DNA of 64,000 bases from Apteryx mantelli (lineage: Eukaryota > Chordata > Aves > Apterygiformes > Apterygidae): the NCBI RefSeq assembly GCF_036417845.1, contig NC_090011.1, positions 682,001-746,000 of the forward strand. The letters are read 5' to 3'. Under the pieces are notes generated by a model that was not told the DNA's origin, did no database searches, and saw only the letters and a program-made list of their open reading frames with translations. This document shows, in pieces, positions 1-11,719 of this stretch; within the stretch, counting starts at the first letter, position 1; each line of letters begins with the position of its first letter. Both the position numbers and the translations under genes were made by a program.

Positions 1-1152
1 AGTAAGTTTTCACAGTTCTGTTTTTTTGCATCATTTCTCTAAATTCAGGTCAAAAGTCTTGGCCACCTCAAGTCTTTTCAGTGGATGACCTCAGCAATAA
101 AAATGGGTGATAATTAACCAGACAGAAGGAATGCATGTATTTTATCTTATTATCTTAGAATTGTCATGGGAAATGACAAACGATATTTGGAGATGTCCCT
201 TGGCTTTGAGAAGACACGAGTGGTGTGGCATGCAAAATCAGGATAGGTATGTAGCAAATGAAGTGAGACTGACTATTTACTGTCTCTTCTAGAATGAAAA
301 CCAGTGACCAGTGAAGGAAACTTGGAGCAACAAGGCTGAAAATATCAAAGAGGTGTTTCTCTGTACATCATGCAATATATCTGTGGAGCTCCTTGACAAA
401 GGATGTTCTAGACGAAATAAATATTCATGGATTTTGCGAGGAACTGGGAAAGTACTTGGAAGAGAATACCTCTGGGGATGTCATTAAACAGGCCAAATCT
501 TTCAGCAGAAATTGTTAAAAGAATACATATTAGCCCATCTAAATCGAATTCAATTCTCTTGTAGCCTCCTTCCATACAAGGCTTTAGGTTCAGTCCTATG
601 TCCTTCTGTACTCTCCCAAGAAGCACGATTCAGACTCCTACATAGCTTCCCAGGCATGGGCTGGATCCTGAACTCACCTGCCAACCCTGCACTGTGCCCA
701 CCTTTAAAAGCCTCTGTGATGTTGCCAGGCTCACCTCATATGTTGGATACATTACTGGTTGTTATCGGGACATTCTGAGGCAAGACAGGCTGTGATGAGA
801 ATAGCAGAGACATAATGAAATGCTGCAGTTCCCACAGTGAATTCCTGGTATGTCAGATGGAATGGGCTAATGTGAATAAATACTCATATGGTGGGATTTA
901 AATCACTTGGCTTTAGAGGTCTACAATGAAGACAGCCCTAAAAAGCCTTTGGAGAGAAATTCCTCTCATTTGAAAGTCGATGTTTAACCCAGGTGAGGTG
1001 CTTCCCACCCAGAGATGCCTGCTTTCCTCTGCTATCTATGAGAACAGTCTAGATGTCTAACCTGAAATTATGTGAGATAAATCCAACCCTTAGTGCCAAT
1101 GAGCAGTTGTTTCCAGCACAGAGTTATTCAGTTTCTCCCCTTTTCATCTTAT
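1..1152. other. Flanking DNA downstream of the FN2 gene
   Basis: No domain, splice-consistent exon, RNA gene or repeat was recognised here. The short open frames on both strands look random. Confidence 0.4.
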
Positions 1153-1158
1153 TTTATT
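1153..1158 (-). terminator. Possible poly(A) signal of the FN2 gene
   Basis: AATAAA on the minus strand, about 300 bp downstream of the tentative FN2 stop codon. No other evidence for its use. Confidence 0.3.
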
Positions 1159-1458
1159 GTCTGCTGAGTTAGAGCACTTTCCTCTAATCCAACTGTACAA
1201 AGACAGGGATAAACTGCCATTGTTGTAGATAAGCTGAAAGGACCAAAACTGCTTGCTAAAAGGCAAGGCCAAACCCGGATTCCTTTTCATGGCTGTTTCT
1301 AGGATCTTTCTGGCTTGCCAGTATCAGAGCTGAGCACATAGTTCCCATAAGGACCTCCACAACCAAGACAAGGAATAAAAGCATCCCTGGAGAACAGGAT
1401 CTTCTCTAGCTGTGTAGTCTCAGACCTATTTCCATGCCAGAGTATCCTGGTGCTCACT

Positions 1459-1472
1459 TTACCATCGTTTGT
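1459..1472 (-). CDS. ELSPBP1: FN2 gene exon 6: tentative terminal exon
   Basis: The minus strand has an acceptor (ACTTACAG) followed by 14 nt that in phase 1 read DKRW and a TAA stop. The length and the short tail fit the family, which ends soon after its last FN2 domain. A minus-strand AATAAA about 300 bp further on (1153-1158) could serve the transcript. The polypyrimidine tract is weak, so another short terminal exon nearby is possible. Confidence 0.35.
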
Positions 1473-4400
1473 CTGTAAGTACTGAGTCATTCTTCAAACA
1501 CCAGAAATGACCTGGGTGGAGTCAATTCCCTCTAGTGCTCATAGCAAAGCCCACCCACTCCCTCCCCAAATGACCAGAACCCTGCACCCTTCTGCCCTCC
1601 TTGCATCTCATGACAGAGGCCAAGAGCACCCCGAGGATGCTCTTTTCTCACATCCCTTACCTGTCGTGGAACAGTAGTGCCACTGGTTGTTGTAGTTGCT
1701 GGTGGAGGAGCACCAGTACTTCCCATCTTGCGAGTCAGTGTCTGTGCAGCCATGGTATAGCTTGTCTTTGTATTTGAATGGGAACGCACAAGGGAGGTTC
1801 CCACTGTTCGTACCAGACACTAGTTGGGGGAAGGTTGAGATGGAAGAGAAGGTTTGATTGAGTGGAAACAGGAGAATGGGCTTTGCCCTTCAGTTTGTCT
1901 CAGGGAATGTTTCTGACCATTCCCAGTTGGGGCTGTGAGTTTTGCTTTTGCCCTTTTTAACACCTCCTATTAATCCCCGCTGCCTATGGGCAGTGTCCAG
2001 TCCCCAATGTCCATTTGAACACTCAGCATCCTCCATGCTCAGGCAGCTAGGCACCAAGCCTGGAACTGAGGGACTGCATTTTTCCTATTTTCATTAGAAC
2101 TTTCTAAATTTGTCAGCCCCATCACATGGGGCTGAGAATAGTCTTGGAAAAGGGGGCAGATTCTGAAAATTAATGTTAAACATTTTTCCTTCCAGTTTTG
2201 AGATATTAAACAGCACCTCCCTGCGCAGCTAATCAAGATAACAATTGGGGAAATCATGAAACTGCTTTTGAATATTTTCTCCTATCCCTTCATGCATGTT
2301 CAAGATTTTTAAGATGTGTAAAGCCAGTTCTGTTCCCTTCTTTGCTTCCTTTTTCCTTCCCTTCAGTACAAAATTTGCATCTTACACCTACTTTTCTCTG
2401 TTGTCTTAGGCACTGCTGCTGGAGATGAGGAGGGCTGGTAGTCCAGTGGAATGAGTTTAGAACACCTGAGTGTCCAGAGATGCCCCTGCTTGCTTTATTG
2501 CCTCCTTTGCCTGCCTCCATCTTTAAAGAGCAGTGGTGGGGGAGAGGCCAGGGTGGGAAACAGTAAAAGATTTTGGGGAGGAAGGTTTCCTTTTCTCATT
2601 TCAAGAACAGCCCCGTGACCATCCTGAGAGGCAAATGGCCTGGTAAAGGTTTCCTCTGCTGGATGTCCTCTTACTGCCCCCTAAGTCCTACATATCCCCA
2701 CAGTCTGTCTGGAGATTACCAGTGAAAACCTTGCCTTAGCTACTGGTCCTGATCTTGCCAGATCCCTGGGTGAATTTTCCCTTCACAATGCCCCAGTGAT
2801 GAACCGGAGTGAAGGAGCTGTGCTGTCCCATTTGTGGCACTTTAACTGTCTCAGCTCTACTGTGAACTCTGGTGTTGCTCTGTCCTGCCTCTGTGGCAAA
2901 TATAGCTGTGATTTGCTGAGCTCTGTAACTCCACACATCCTTACCAGAAGCCTGGCAGTATGTCCATTTCGGATCCTGCTCATAATTGCTGCTCAAAGAG
3001 CACCACGGAAGCCCTTTGAACACGCCATCAGTTGTGCAGGAGGTGTAGGTCTGACCCTTGTAGGTGAATGGAAAGATGCAGGGTCCTGTTGGGTTTGAGC
3101 TCAGCACTAGGAGCCAGATAGAAAAATGTCAGTGCTACAGATATTCAGCAATGGTCAGGACAGGGAAGTTGTGCAAAGGACATTGCACTCACTGATGTCA
3201 GCACAGTAGCTCCAGCGTCGGTCACGATCATAGCTGTCTGTGGTGGCACACCAGAGTTGCCCATCCTCCATGTCCTCATTAGTGCAAGTGTAAAATGTCC
3301 GGTTCTTGTATATAAAAGGGAAAAAGCAGGGCTGGCCACCCGAGCTGCCCCCATGCTCTGCGGGGAGAGAAGAGGACACAGTAAGGACAGTGCTTGGAGT
3401 CGCACAGAATTTTTTCTGGAGAACACTCTCCCTGGAGAGCTGGCACCTTCAAGAGAAGGTAAAAGAGCTGTGGGTATGCTGCCCTAAATACATAGATGCA
3501 GCCTCAAATACATTTCCAGTAATTTGGATGTCTAAAGCCCTCTAGACTGGCTCGAGCACCTCTGAAGAAAGACCTGAACCTCATCTCATGCTAAAGGAGG
3601 TCTCCAAGAATTGTTCTGTGAAGCTTTCTGCTTCCCATGGATGGTACAGGAACAAGGTGACTTGCTTAGACCAGACTTGTAAATCTTCCACGCCTGGAGG
3701 CCAAGCAGGGTGTGTGCAGCCTGGGGTGAATTTGGGGTGCCTCTGCTGGTTCCTTTCACTTCTGCTCTCAAGCCAATGGCCCCAAACAAACCCCACATCC
3801 AGCACAAGGACATTTCATTATCTGCCTTACTGAGACCTTAGTGACGCATGTGAGCTAACTGACTGTTCCACCATGTATGTATAGATGGCCAGAGCCACTC
3901 CTTGCCTGAGAAGGCCAAGCCTGAATTAGACAAAGGAAGATGGAAGTTTGGAGAAGGTGAAGGTGTTGGTCAAAGCAAGACTTTTCATGGGATCCCTGCA
4001 CAGTTCCCAGGGACAAGCATTTGGCTGATGCATTATGTGTCTTGTTCCTAGTGCTAAGTTCAAACCCAACAGGCCCCTGCATCTTCTTATTCATCTATTA
4101 AGATCTGACCTATACCTCCTGCACAACTGATTGGGAGTTCTGGTGCTCCCCGAGCAACAAGTATGAGTGGGATCCCAAATGAACATACTGCAAGGCTCCT
4201 GGTAACAGTGTGACTATTTATAGCCTTCAGGACCAAGGTCCTTTTACAAGCTGTACTGGAAATAAAGTGATGAATTGTGAGCAAGTAAGAGAGAGAGAAA
4301 GTGGAATGTGACTAAACTGAATTTCTCAAGGGCTAAAGAGCTAGGGTGAGTTCATCTGCCTGAAAAGTTGAGATCTGGATATTCAGCTGACTTGAGAGGC

Positions 4401-5797
4401 AGACACTTCCCAAATCACATCCTAAGGTGGGACTCCAACCTCACTCTAGCCTCATTGCATAATCCTAGGCAGACCCAAGCATTCAGATGGTTATTAAGAA
4501 GAGGTAAGATCCAGGCAGAGAAGAGGAGTTAAGCGCAATAAAAGTGGGGGCAGCCCATTCCCACACACCCCTACTCTGGGCCCATGTATCATAACCCAGA
4601 GGGACAGGCACTTGGACAAAGTAGCCATGGTCTGTATGACTACAGATACCTGCATTTATAAGAGATCAGTCATTCCCTGGAAGCACCTGCTTTTCCCACT
4701 GATTATAAAGGAAGATACTAAAACAGATGTAGATGTCTAAAGCTGAGTGAGAAAAATCCTGACTATAAACCTCCCTAAACTGGCCAACACTTGCCAAAGG
4801 GTGGTTTCTTTGCTGCATGAGGTTGTTTGCAAGGCATGGCCTTCTATCCCCGCCATGGCAGCTCTGAAAAGCCAGGAGAGGTACCCATGGGGCAGGGCCT
4901 GGCACTCACCTTGCAAGGTACAATACTTCCATTTACCATCCAGGTTGTAATTGCTGGTCGTGGCACACCAGGGAGTTCCTTTGCTGCTCCCATCCTTGGT
5001 GCAGAAGGAGTAGATTCTCTCCTCATAGATGAAGGGGAAGACACAGGGAATGGGATCACCACCTTGGAATGAAACAGGGACAGATGAAGTACCAGACCCC
5101 TAGTAAGAAATAACTTAGGGTGAAGGAAGAGTGCACCAGCTACACTGAAGGAAAAAGCTCTTCTGCAGATCATGAAGGTAGCAAAGTAGATCCTTCTGTG
5201 GGACACAGCTTGACACAGAAAATGGTGACAAACTGCGAGGAACTCAGAATTTAAAGAGTTTTCAGCTTGTGTAGATAAGAAGCAATGCCTCTTAACTCTT
5301 TCATATGGGGAGAGACTTGGTCAATACACCAGTTTAGATTGTTTTTCATCAGTTATAATGAGGTTCAACTATGTTAAATTTATTTTTTTCCAAAATATGT
5401 CTCTCTTTTAAAAAGAAAAAATACCTCATTAAGATACATAAAAATACAACAGCTTTGGTCTTCCCCCTCTCCTGACTTTCTCTTACCATGACTGACTCTT
5501 CATCTTGCTCCTAGCAGAATCCACCCGAGAGACCTCACAGGTATCTTGTGGATGGTCCTCCTTGCTCTGCTTGTACTGATCACCACCTGCAACCAAACTC
5601 TTCTTGCAGAGAAAGAAAGAAATACCACCAAAATGTCTTCTGCACCCAGATCTGCCTAAGTGCATCCTTCCTAGTCCAGGTACCCTAGTGCAGATGCGCA
5701 GCCTGAAAAGGGGCGATGTTAAGGAATTACCTGTGTCAGCCAAGCACAGGGGCAGAGCAAGTGCTCCCCAGAGAAGGAAAATAAACCTCAGCAGCAT
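1459..5797 (-). CDS. ELSPBP1: FN2-domain secreted protein, ELSPBP1-like (whole coding span)
   Basis: Six coding exons on the minus strand: 5797-5731, 5062-4910, 3357-3193, 3106-2945, 1819-1661 and a tentative 1472-1459. All junctions are GT-AG, all phase 1, giving 720 nt (239 aa). The product is a signal peptide followed by four fibronectin type II domains, each with four cysteines and the C-x-FPF start and WC core. Family knowledge: ELSPBP1 and the BSP proteins are secreted by the male tract and bind choline phospholipids on sperm; human ELSPBP1 (223 aa) also has four FN2 domains. A SULT2-type gene lies next door, as on human 19q13.33, which supports the assignment. The terminal exon is the weakest part. 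An alternative is another FN2 protein of the BSP family; a sperm-binding role here is inference. Confidence 0.75.
1661..1819 (-). CDS. ELSPBP1: FN2 gene exon 5: FN2 domain 4
   Basis: 159 nt, 53 residues, phase 1-1: CAFPFKY, HGCTDT, YWCSSTSNY and HYCSTT. Acceptor CCAACTAG, donor GTAAGG. It is separated from the preceding FN2 exon by a 1.1 kb intron. It ends four residues after the last FN2 cysteine, so little coding sequence should remain. Confidence 0.82.
2945..3106 (-). CDS. ELSPBP1: FN2 gene exon 4: FN2 domain 3
   Basis: 162 nt, 54 residues, phase 1-1, only 86 bp downstream of the preceding exon. It reads CIFPFTY, TSCTTD, PWCSLSSNY and TYCQAS. It is the closest relative of the dead, inverted FN2 exon at 4052-4201. 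Confidence 0.85.
3193..3357 (-). CDS. ELSPBP1: FN2 gene exon 3: FN2 domain 2
   Basis: 165 nt, 55 residues, phase 1-1. It begins with a Gly/Ser-rich linker (EHGGSSGGQP), then CFFPFIY, YTCT, LWCATT and SYCADI. Donor GTGAGT, acceptor CCCCGCAG. It is the longest of the four FN2 exons because of the linker. Confidence 0.85.
4052..4201 (+). pseudogene. Dead FN2 exon, inverted relative to its host gene
   Basis: Read on the plus strand after a TTCCTAG acceptor, this stretch begins LVLSSNPTGPCIF and continues to TYTSCTTD, FWCSPSNKY and TYCKAPG, ending at a GTAACA donor. This is an FN2 exon closest to the live domain 3 (2945-3106) and 12 nt shorter, by an in-frame deletion before the WC core. It carries two in-frame stops, TAA at 4099-4101 and TGA at 4180-4182. 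It lies inside the intron between live FN2 domains 1 and 2 but on the opposite strand. It is either a local inverted duplicate or the remnant of a second, divergently oriented FN2 gene. Confidence 0.8.
4910..5062 (-). CDS. ELSPBP1: FN2 gene exon 2: FN2 domain 1
   Basis: 153 nt, 51 residues, phase 1-1. It shows the complete FN2 pattern: CVFPFIY, then FCT, PWCAT and KYCT, with all four cysteines. Donor GTGAGT. The intron that follows (4909-3358, about 1.55 kb) is the longest in the gene and holds an inverted dead FN2 exon. Confidence 0.85.
5731..5797 (-). CDS. ELSPBP1: FN2 gene exon 1: signal peptide
   Basis: 67 nt. It starts MLLRFIFLLWGALALPLCLA, a basic n-region, a hydrophobic core and a small-residue cleavage region, then ADT. 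The donor is GTAATT and the exon ends in phase 1. An in-frame ATG 26 codons upstream is rejected because it sits inside the TATA-like box and would bury the signal peptide. Confidence 0.75.
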
Positions 5798-5873
5798 ATT
5801 CCGTATGTCCTTTGGAACTGCTTTCTGCTGCAGCTGCCACCCTGAAGGTACCCTTTGGCATCTGTCTGCAGCC

Positions 5874-5881
5874 ATATTTAT
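5874..5881 (-). promoter_or_regulatory. TATA-like box of the FN2 gene
   Basis: The minus strand reads ATAAATAT here. A start site about 25-30 bp downstream would fall near 5845, leaving a 5' UTR of about 50 nt before the ATG at 5797. The box overlaps an in-frame upstream ATG at 5875, so that ATG would not be transcribed; this decides the start in favour of 5797. Not tested against promoter data. Confidence 0.45.
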
Positions 5882-8800
5882 TCACTGGCAGCGAAGTAGG
5901 AAGCCCAGGGGAGGGACAAATTTTCTTTTCCCTGCCCCTAAGCTAGGAGTGATTTTGATTAATTTCCTTGCCCAACAGCTTTGGAGAAGATTAGGACCAG
6001 GGAATCAAAAGGAGAGGCAGAGGGGACCATAGCTCAGCTAGAGTGAATCAGCAAGGATTCCAAAATATTTTCATACTCAACTTAACTGAGAAATGGGGGA
6101 AGCTGGGGCAGAGGGAAGTAGAGAGGAGTGGAGAGAGTTCAGAGACAGGGACCTTGGGTTACTGTTGCAGACAGATGCAGTATGAGGAGGATCAGGGGTT
6201 ATGGAAACTGTTTTTGGCGGATGTGGAATTTGGGACAATGCAGGATTGGAGGTGCATAGGGTAGTGCTAGGGGAGGATATGGGAACCATAATGATGTAGG
6301 CACTGCAGGTGCAGAAGTTTTAACTTCAGTCGCAAGAAAAGCAATCAAGGGAGATAAGGAGATGGCTGCATTACCAGCCCTGTAACACCACCGTTGCTTC
6401 CTTGTCCTCTTTGCAACCCCAAATATGAGACTTGGGTGTCTCTGTGCTGTTTTGTAAAGGACATAGCAAACCAAGATTTCTGCATACAAACCCCCAGGCC
6501 TATGTTGCTGAAAAGCAGACTCATCACAGTGCCTGTGACTCCCTGGGCCCTGAAGTGTCGGAAAATGTCTCAGCTCCACCACAAGGTTTTGAAGATGGTT
6601 TTCCGTCAGCAAGGACAGCAAGTGACTCATCCTCTGTAACAGCTGTGCAAATTCCTCTGCCATCATTGGATGGATAAGGGCAAAACACCACAGCTGGAGA
6701 GCGCTAGGTGATTCTCTCTCTATTTCTTGAAGACTCATCCGAGACATAGAGACACAAAGTGACTGTCTGCAGTCATATGGAAAAAGTATTTGGCAGAAAT
6801 GGAAATTAAACCTGGTACTTTCTTGGCTGAGGCTGGGAACTGGCATGATGCCTGAATGTTTCTTATTTGTCGACAGAAACTGGGATTGACTTTTGAGTCA
6901 AACCCATCTCACTCTTACCTGCAGGCCCCTCAAGCTTGTCTTGTCCATCTTGTGAGCAAGAGGGGCAGATTTGACAGGGCATTTGTAAATTTGTAGTTAT
7001 AATACCACCATGTAATGATGATGTCCTCGTGAAGATGCAATTTGTGCAGCCAATACGAATTTCACAATGCAATACAGCAGCCAACAGTTTTAAGAACTTA
7101 TACTTGAAATACATATATAAGGGAAGTAGCTGAAAGTAGATGCAAAAGGCATGTTTTAGGACAGCTTCTTTGGAGTGTTCTCCAGGCAGTGTCTTCTCCA
7201 AGCTCTGCAGGTGAAATAATCCCCGCATCTGTTTTTTAAGAAGCAGTCAGCTCATGTCACTTGGAAGTATTTTCCCTGTCACATGCTATTTGCAATTCCT
7301 GAAGTCATTCTGTTGATCATGACACTGCTACCCAAACTGGTCCTTTGGCATTCATTATGGGGAAGCCCATGAGATGTTCCTGCCGCTGAACCTTTCCACA
7401 GCAAAACAAGTCCAGGCAGCTGCTGTATGCCAGAGTAAATACAAGAGGACTTAGGATAAACCAATAAAATAGATACTCAGCATCAACACTTATGCAAACC
7501 TTTTCAAGGAGTTTAAATACAAAATTACCTGCATTGTGTAGCAAGCCTCTTAAACCAGTTTTCTTGACACAAGGACAGGATGTGGAAATGTGACCCTAAT
7601 TGTTTAAAAGGGCTGCAAGTGACCCAAGGAACCTGTGGATAATCCAGTTGTTTACATTAATTTACCAAGAAGCAAAGTAAACAAGAAGATACAAAGCCAC
7701 TTGGAACTGCACCAAACAGGGAATAAAAGGAATGCATAAGCAGGAGTGGTTTGAAAATCCACTCCATATTTCAAAAGAAAACAAAACAAGTTTGCAAATA
7801 ACCACAGTCAGAAGAGGTGAAGGAGGAAGCAGGCTTCTTGAGGTGCCCTATCCTACACTTTCAACCCAACTCATCAACTTCGCCTTGTCTCCCCAGTTTG
7901 CTTGGACCATCTCTAACAATACCTTTGTACCCAGGCAATGTAATTCGCTGTCTGCTTAGGACCCCGTGAATGATTTGGTTTGGGGCAATTGCCGAAGGTC
8001 AGGGTGTGATGACATGGGCTTCCTTGGGGCTCATTCCAACAGGGGAGCATCATGCTAGCCAGCCTGTAGGGTTGCACCTCAAAGCACATGCAGTGCTTAT
8101 AAGCACCTAGAAGTTATGTGCCAGCATAGGAGTTAGCTGCTAGATTCCCTTTATGTTCAGTGGGAAGAGACAGGGAATCACCTCGCAAAAGAACAGGCAT
8201 CTGACAAGCCTGATAATCTCATTTGAATGTATTCTTTCTCTCCATCATCTATAACAGGAAAAAGTTGAGTGCCTCCAGAGGTGATCCAGGAACATGATTT
8301 ATGCTGAAAAAAATCACCCTTTGGTATCTCTTATTTTGATTAACCATTCACTCCTTACCCAAAGGAGGTAATATGTAACCTTTAGGTGAGACCTGTGAAA
8401 AAACTCCTCCTTTACTTTCACTTCCAAAACAGGTATTGATGTTTTTGTTGCTTTTTGATTTCGTTTTTTGAATTTCTACCCAACTGGAAATTCCTTTTTG
8501 TGAACTGTAGCAACAGGACAAATTACACAAGTTCCTTGATAGTGTGATGTTTGATGTCTTTTCCATTTTAGCACGTATGTATTTTCTTTAATGAGACTTC
8601 ACTTCTCTAATACTGCTTTTTGCTTTGAATTCAGGCTTCACTGGGTCAGTTTGGAGGTTCTTTCTGAAATCTTAGTGCTGGAAAAATGAAGATATTCACA
8701 CCTCTGCATTATGTTTAAAAAGTCTAGCATACATTAATTCATTTTTAACTTTCAAATATTGTTAAATTGCTTCACAAATGTAGTTTGGAATTATTTGCAT

Positions 8801-11583
8801 ATAATAATAACAATTGCATAATAATGATAATTGCATATTATTATTATAAATATTTGACAATCTTTATAATAATAGAAAAATACCTTAAATGCCCTGGCTG
8901 CAATTTAAAATCCTTCTCTCTTCTTTTTCATTAGAGCTGGATAGTGCTTTTTTCTATAAGGAAATTTAAAAATATCTAAAACTTAATATATGCTTTTTCA
9001 GTTTTCTCTGTCTTTTAACTAACCAAATATTATTTGTAATGTTTTCATGCATTTTAATAAAATTATATATATATTTTTATTTAAAAGCAGATTGCTGCCT
9101 TGCTTTTTAACTAGCAATACAGATGTGTCAATGTGTTTAAAAATGTATTCCTTACCTAACTTTTTGTAACTATTTAGGGTAATATACTTACCTTTTGGAG
9201 GTAGAAAACTATCAATTGACTATGTATACTGTACATTTTAAGCTGCACCATCTGTCACCTGTTGCATATGAAACACTAGATAGATTTCTTTTAGGTCTGT
9301 CTGAGAAATTTAGATACCTACCTGGACTGCAAGGAAAAGTTAAATTTTGATAATACTTTGGAGACTTTTCCTTTACCTCTTAGTTTTGTACAAAGGCCTG
9401 GGTATGGGGAATATTTTCTGTCTGTCTCCTTTCCTGTTTTGGGCTTTGTCAAGCTTTAGTGGGAGCTCTCATTCTACTCTTCAAAACCTCACTCTGCTCT
9501 TAAAAAAAACTTGAAAAAAAATTTCTACTCTTACTAAATGTCTGTTTTTGAATTATTGTGGTATTGGCATGCTTTTTTTCCCTTTTCCTCTGTGGATCAG
9601 GGCTGTTTGTGGCTCATTGGCAAAACTGCACAGTCAGAAGGAATTATATTCCACTGCAATCGCAAAGCTGTTGTAAAGCTACATTGTCCTCTCTACCTTT
9701 AGTTGTAATTACCATCATGCATACAGCAAAAGTAGCTCTTTAAATTTCTTTTCAGTAAAAGATGGTTATGAGAGGAGGTGTTAAAAAAACAGAAAGAGGA
9801 ACATGAAAAGGGACAGTTACTCATTTTGCTTCATGAAATAGTGCAATTTTTCACTTGTAAAAAATTATGAGCACATTATTCTTTTCAAAGGTTTTTGCTA
9901 AACATTATTTTTAAGTTGAAACAACAAACACGATAGATAGTCTCAAGGGTTAATTTCATTTCTCACACTGTTAATGGAATACCTGTGGTCAGATAACATT
10001 CCACTTTGAAGTGTTTAAACATTTCTTAATCATATTTTCTCTCATGTTTGCTTTGAAAACAAAACATGATCTAAAGGGAAATCACTGTTTTAGCTATTTC
10101 TTTAAAAAAAAAAAAGCTGTTCCATGCCATCAAAGCCAATATTTGCTACTTCTCAAACACTCTTCATATACACTGTGTGCTTTATTTATTTTTCAGTCTA
10201 CTTTTGATAGCACATTCTATTACAAAAGGTTTTCAAAATAACTGTCTTTTTGGAATAAAACTGACCTCTTGCTGCATACATTTCTTGTGGAACATTTAGA
10301 AAATACCTTTAATTTCACATATGATTATACGGTAGTATTAATTGTGTTTTGTTTGTTTCTAATTAATGGCATTAAACTCCACTGTCCTTGGGTCCAGAGC
10401 AGTCCACATAATTGCCCCAGTGGAGGAAGAACTTCCCCTATTCCTCCTATAATGTAGACACAAAGATTTTTCATGAAAAAAACAGAAGAACTGCTCCATC
10501 CTTTATTGCTGTAGCAGCATTTCTTCTTTTCCTGGGAGACTTTTTTAATGACCCAAGCAGATTCACTGAATTTATCATTTCCTCTGATTGCACTCAGTTG
10601 TGTTCCCTTCCTTTTAGAGAATGCATCATTTTTATGACCCAGTCTCAGTACAGTTTGACAAAGGAGAAAAGTTCTTCAGCACATCCCACAAAGGCTCATG
10701 GCAGTAGGCAGGCTGGAGTGGTTATGGGGTTTTCAGATGAGATGCAAGAATTCGTGGTGTTAAAGGGATATGTGAAGAAATAGAGGCACTGCAGGGGGCC
10801 TTTGATGGAGGTTTAATAGTATATTTGGAGGAAAAGGGAGACACTCGTCTGGGAAACCAAGGGAACATGGGAGAAAAATGGAGTTCTTGCAGTGGGGGTG
10901 AAGTTAAGGGCAAATCCTCCCGAAAGGACTTGCACAGAGCTATGCATTGGTGTGCTCTCCATAAACCAGTCCATGCCCTCCCCTCCATAGGAAAGGGATG
11001 GCTGCTGGACTTTGTTTTTTGTTAATCATTGCTCCAGGATGGTGGCACAACAGCAGAAACCTTTTCCCTCCTCTTCTTCCTCCTCCAGCTCCTGGCAGCT
11101 CTGCAGACCTTTAGCTTCGGGAGCAGAGCAAGGCTGGATTTTGGGTACCAGATAGGGAAGTTTTGGTTTGCAGTTGCCTCCTGTCTCCCCATGGCTGGCC
11201 AGAGATCCCACTATGATGTCTGCTTCACACTCCTCTGAGCTGTGAGGACAGGTAAATACATGGGGCAGCAAGGGGAGGAAGAGAAGTCAGTCTGTTAGCA
11301 GGGATCTGGCCCTAAACCTCTTTAAATGTACTGGGCCAGCAGACCCCCCCCATACAGACAACCTGCTGTTTGCATAGCGTCCCCATGGGGAAGGATCAGA
11401 GAATGTCTGGGTGGATTATCACATAATACACAGCTCCTTTGATCTCAGCCTGCTGTTTTGAATAGGGGGTGGCTTGGCACCTGTTTGGTATCTACTACAG
11501 GGGAGGAAATTTCCTCGCCTGGGGTCAGCACCCTTACCCTGTCTTCCTCTTTCCCCACAGTGGCCCCCACAGATCCAGGCACC
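5882..11583. other. Intergenic region between FN2 and SULT2 genes
   Basis: 5.7 kb between the divergent FN2 and SULT2 genes. The part from about 8.5 to 10.4 kb is AT-rich, with short TAATAA-type runs near 8805-8875. A 215-codon minus-strand frame (6846-6199) has no recognisable domain and is treated as chance. A 5' non-coding exon of the sulfotransferase could lie near 11.0-11.5 kb but I could not place one. Confidence 0.4.
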
Positions 11584-11719
11584 ATGCCTGTTCAGTATGT
11601 GATGTACAAAGGCATTAAATTCCCCCCTGCCTACAACTCTGAGCACAGCCTGAATTTTGCGCACAATGAGTTCTTGGTGCGGGACGATGACATCTTCAAT
11701 GTCACCTACCCCAAGTCTG
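11584..11719 (+). CDS. SULT2B1: SULT2 coding exon 1
   Basis: 136 nt coding. The ATG at 11584 begins [14 protein letters not shown] and the exon ends within the glycine codon of the PAPS loop TYPKSG. An acceptor-like CCCCACAG at 11553-11560 lies just before, so the coding exon may be preceded by a non-coding one. Confidence 0.88.

Noticed and set aside
5798..5875. Upstream in-frame ATG extending the FN2 protein by 26 residues
   Set aside because: It lies within a TATA-like box and would place the signal peptide internally.
6199..6846. 215-codon open frame on the minus strand between the FN2 and SULT2 genes
   Set aside because: No domain, no signal peptide, no splice partner; a frame near this length is expected about once by chance in a window of this size.
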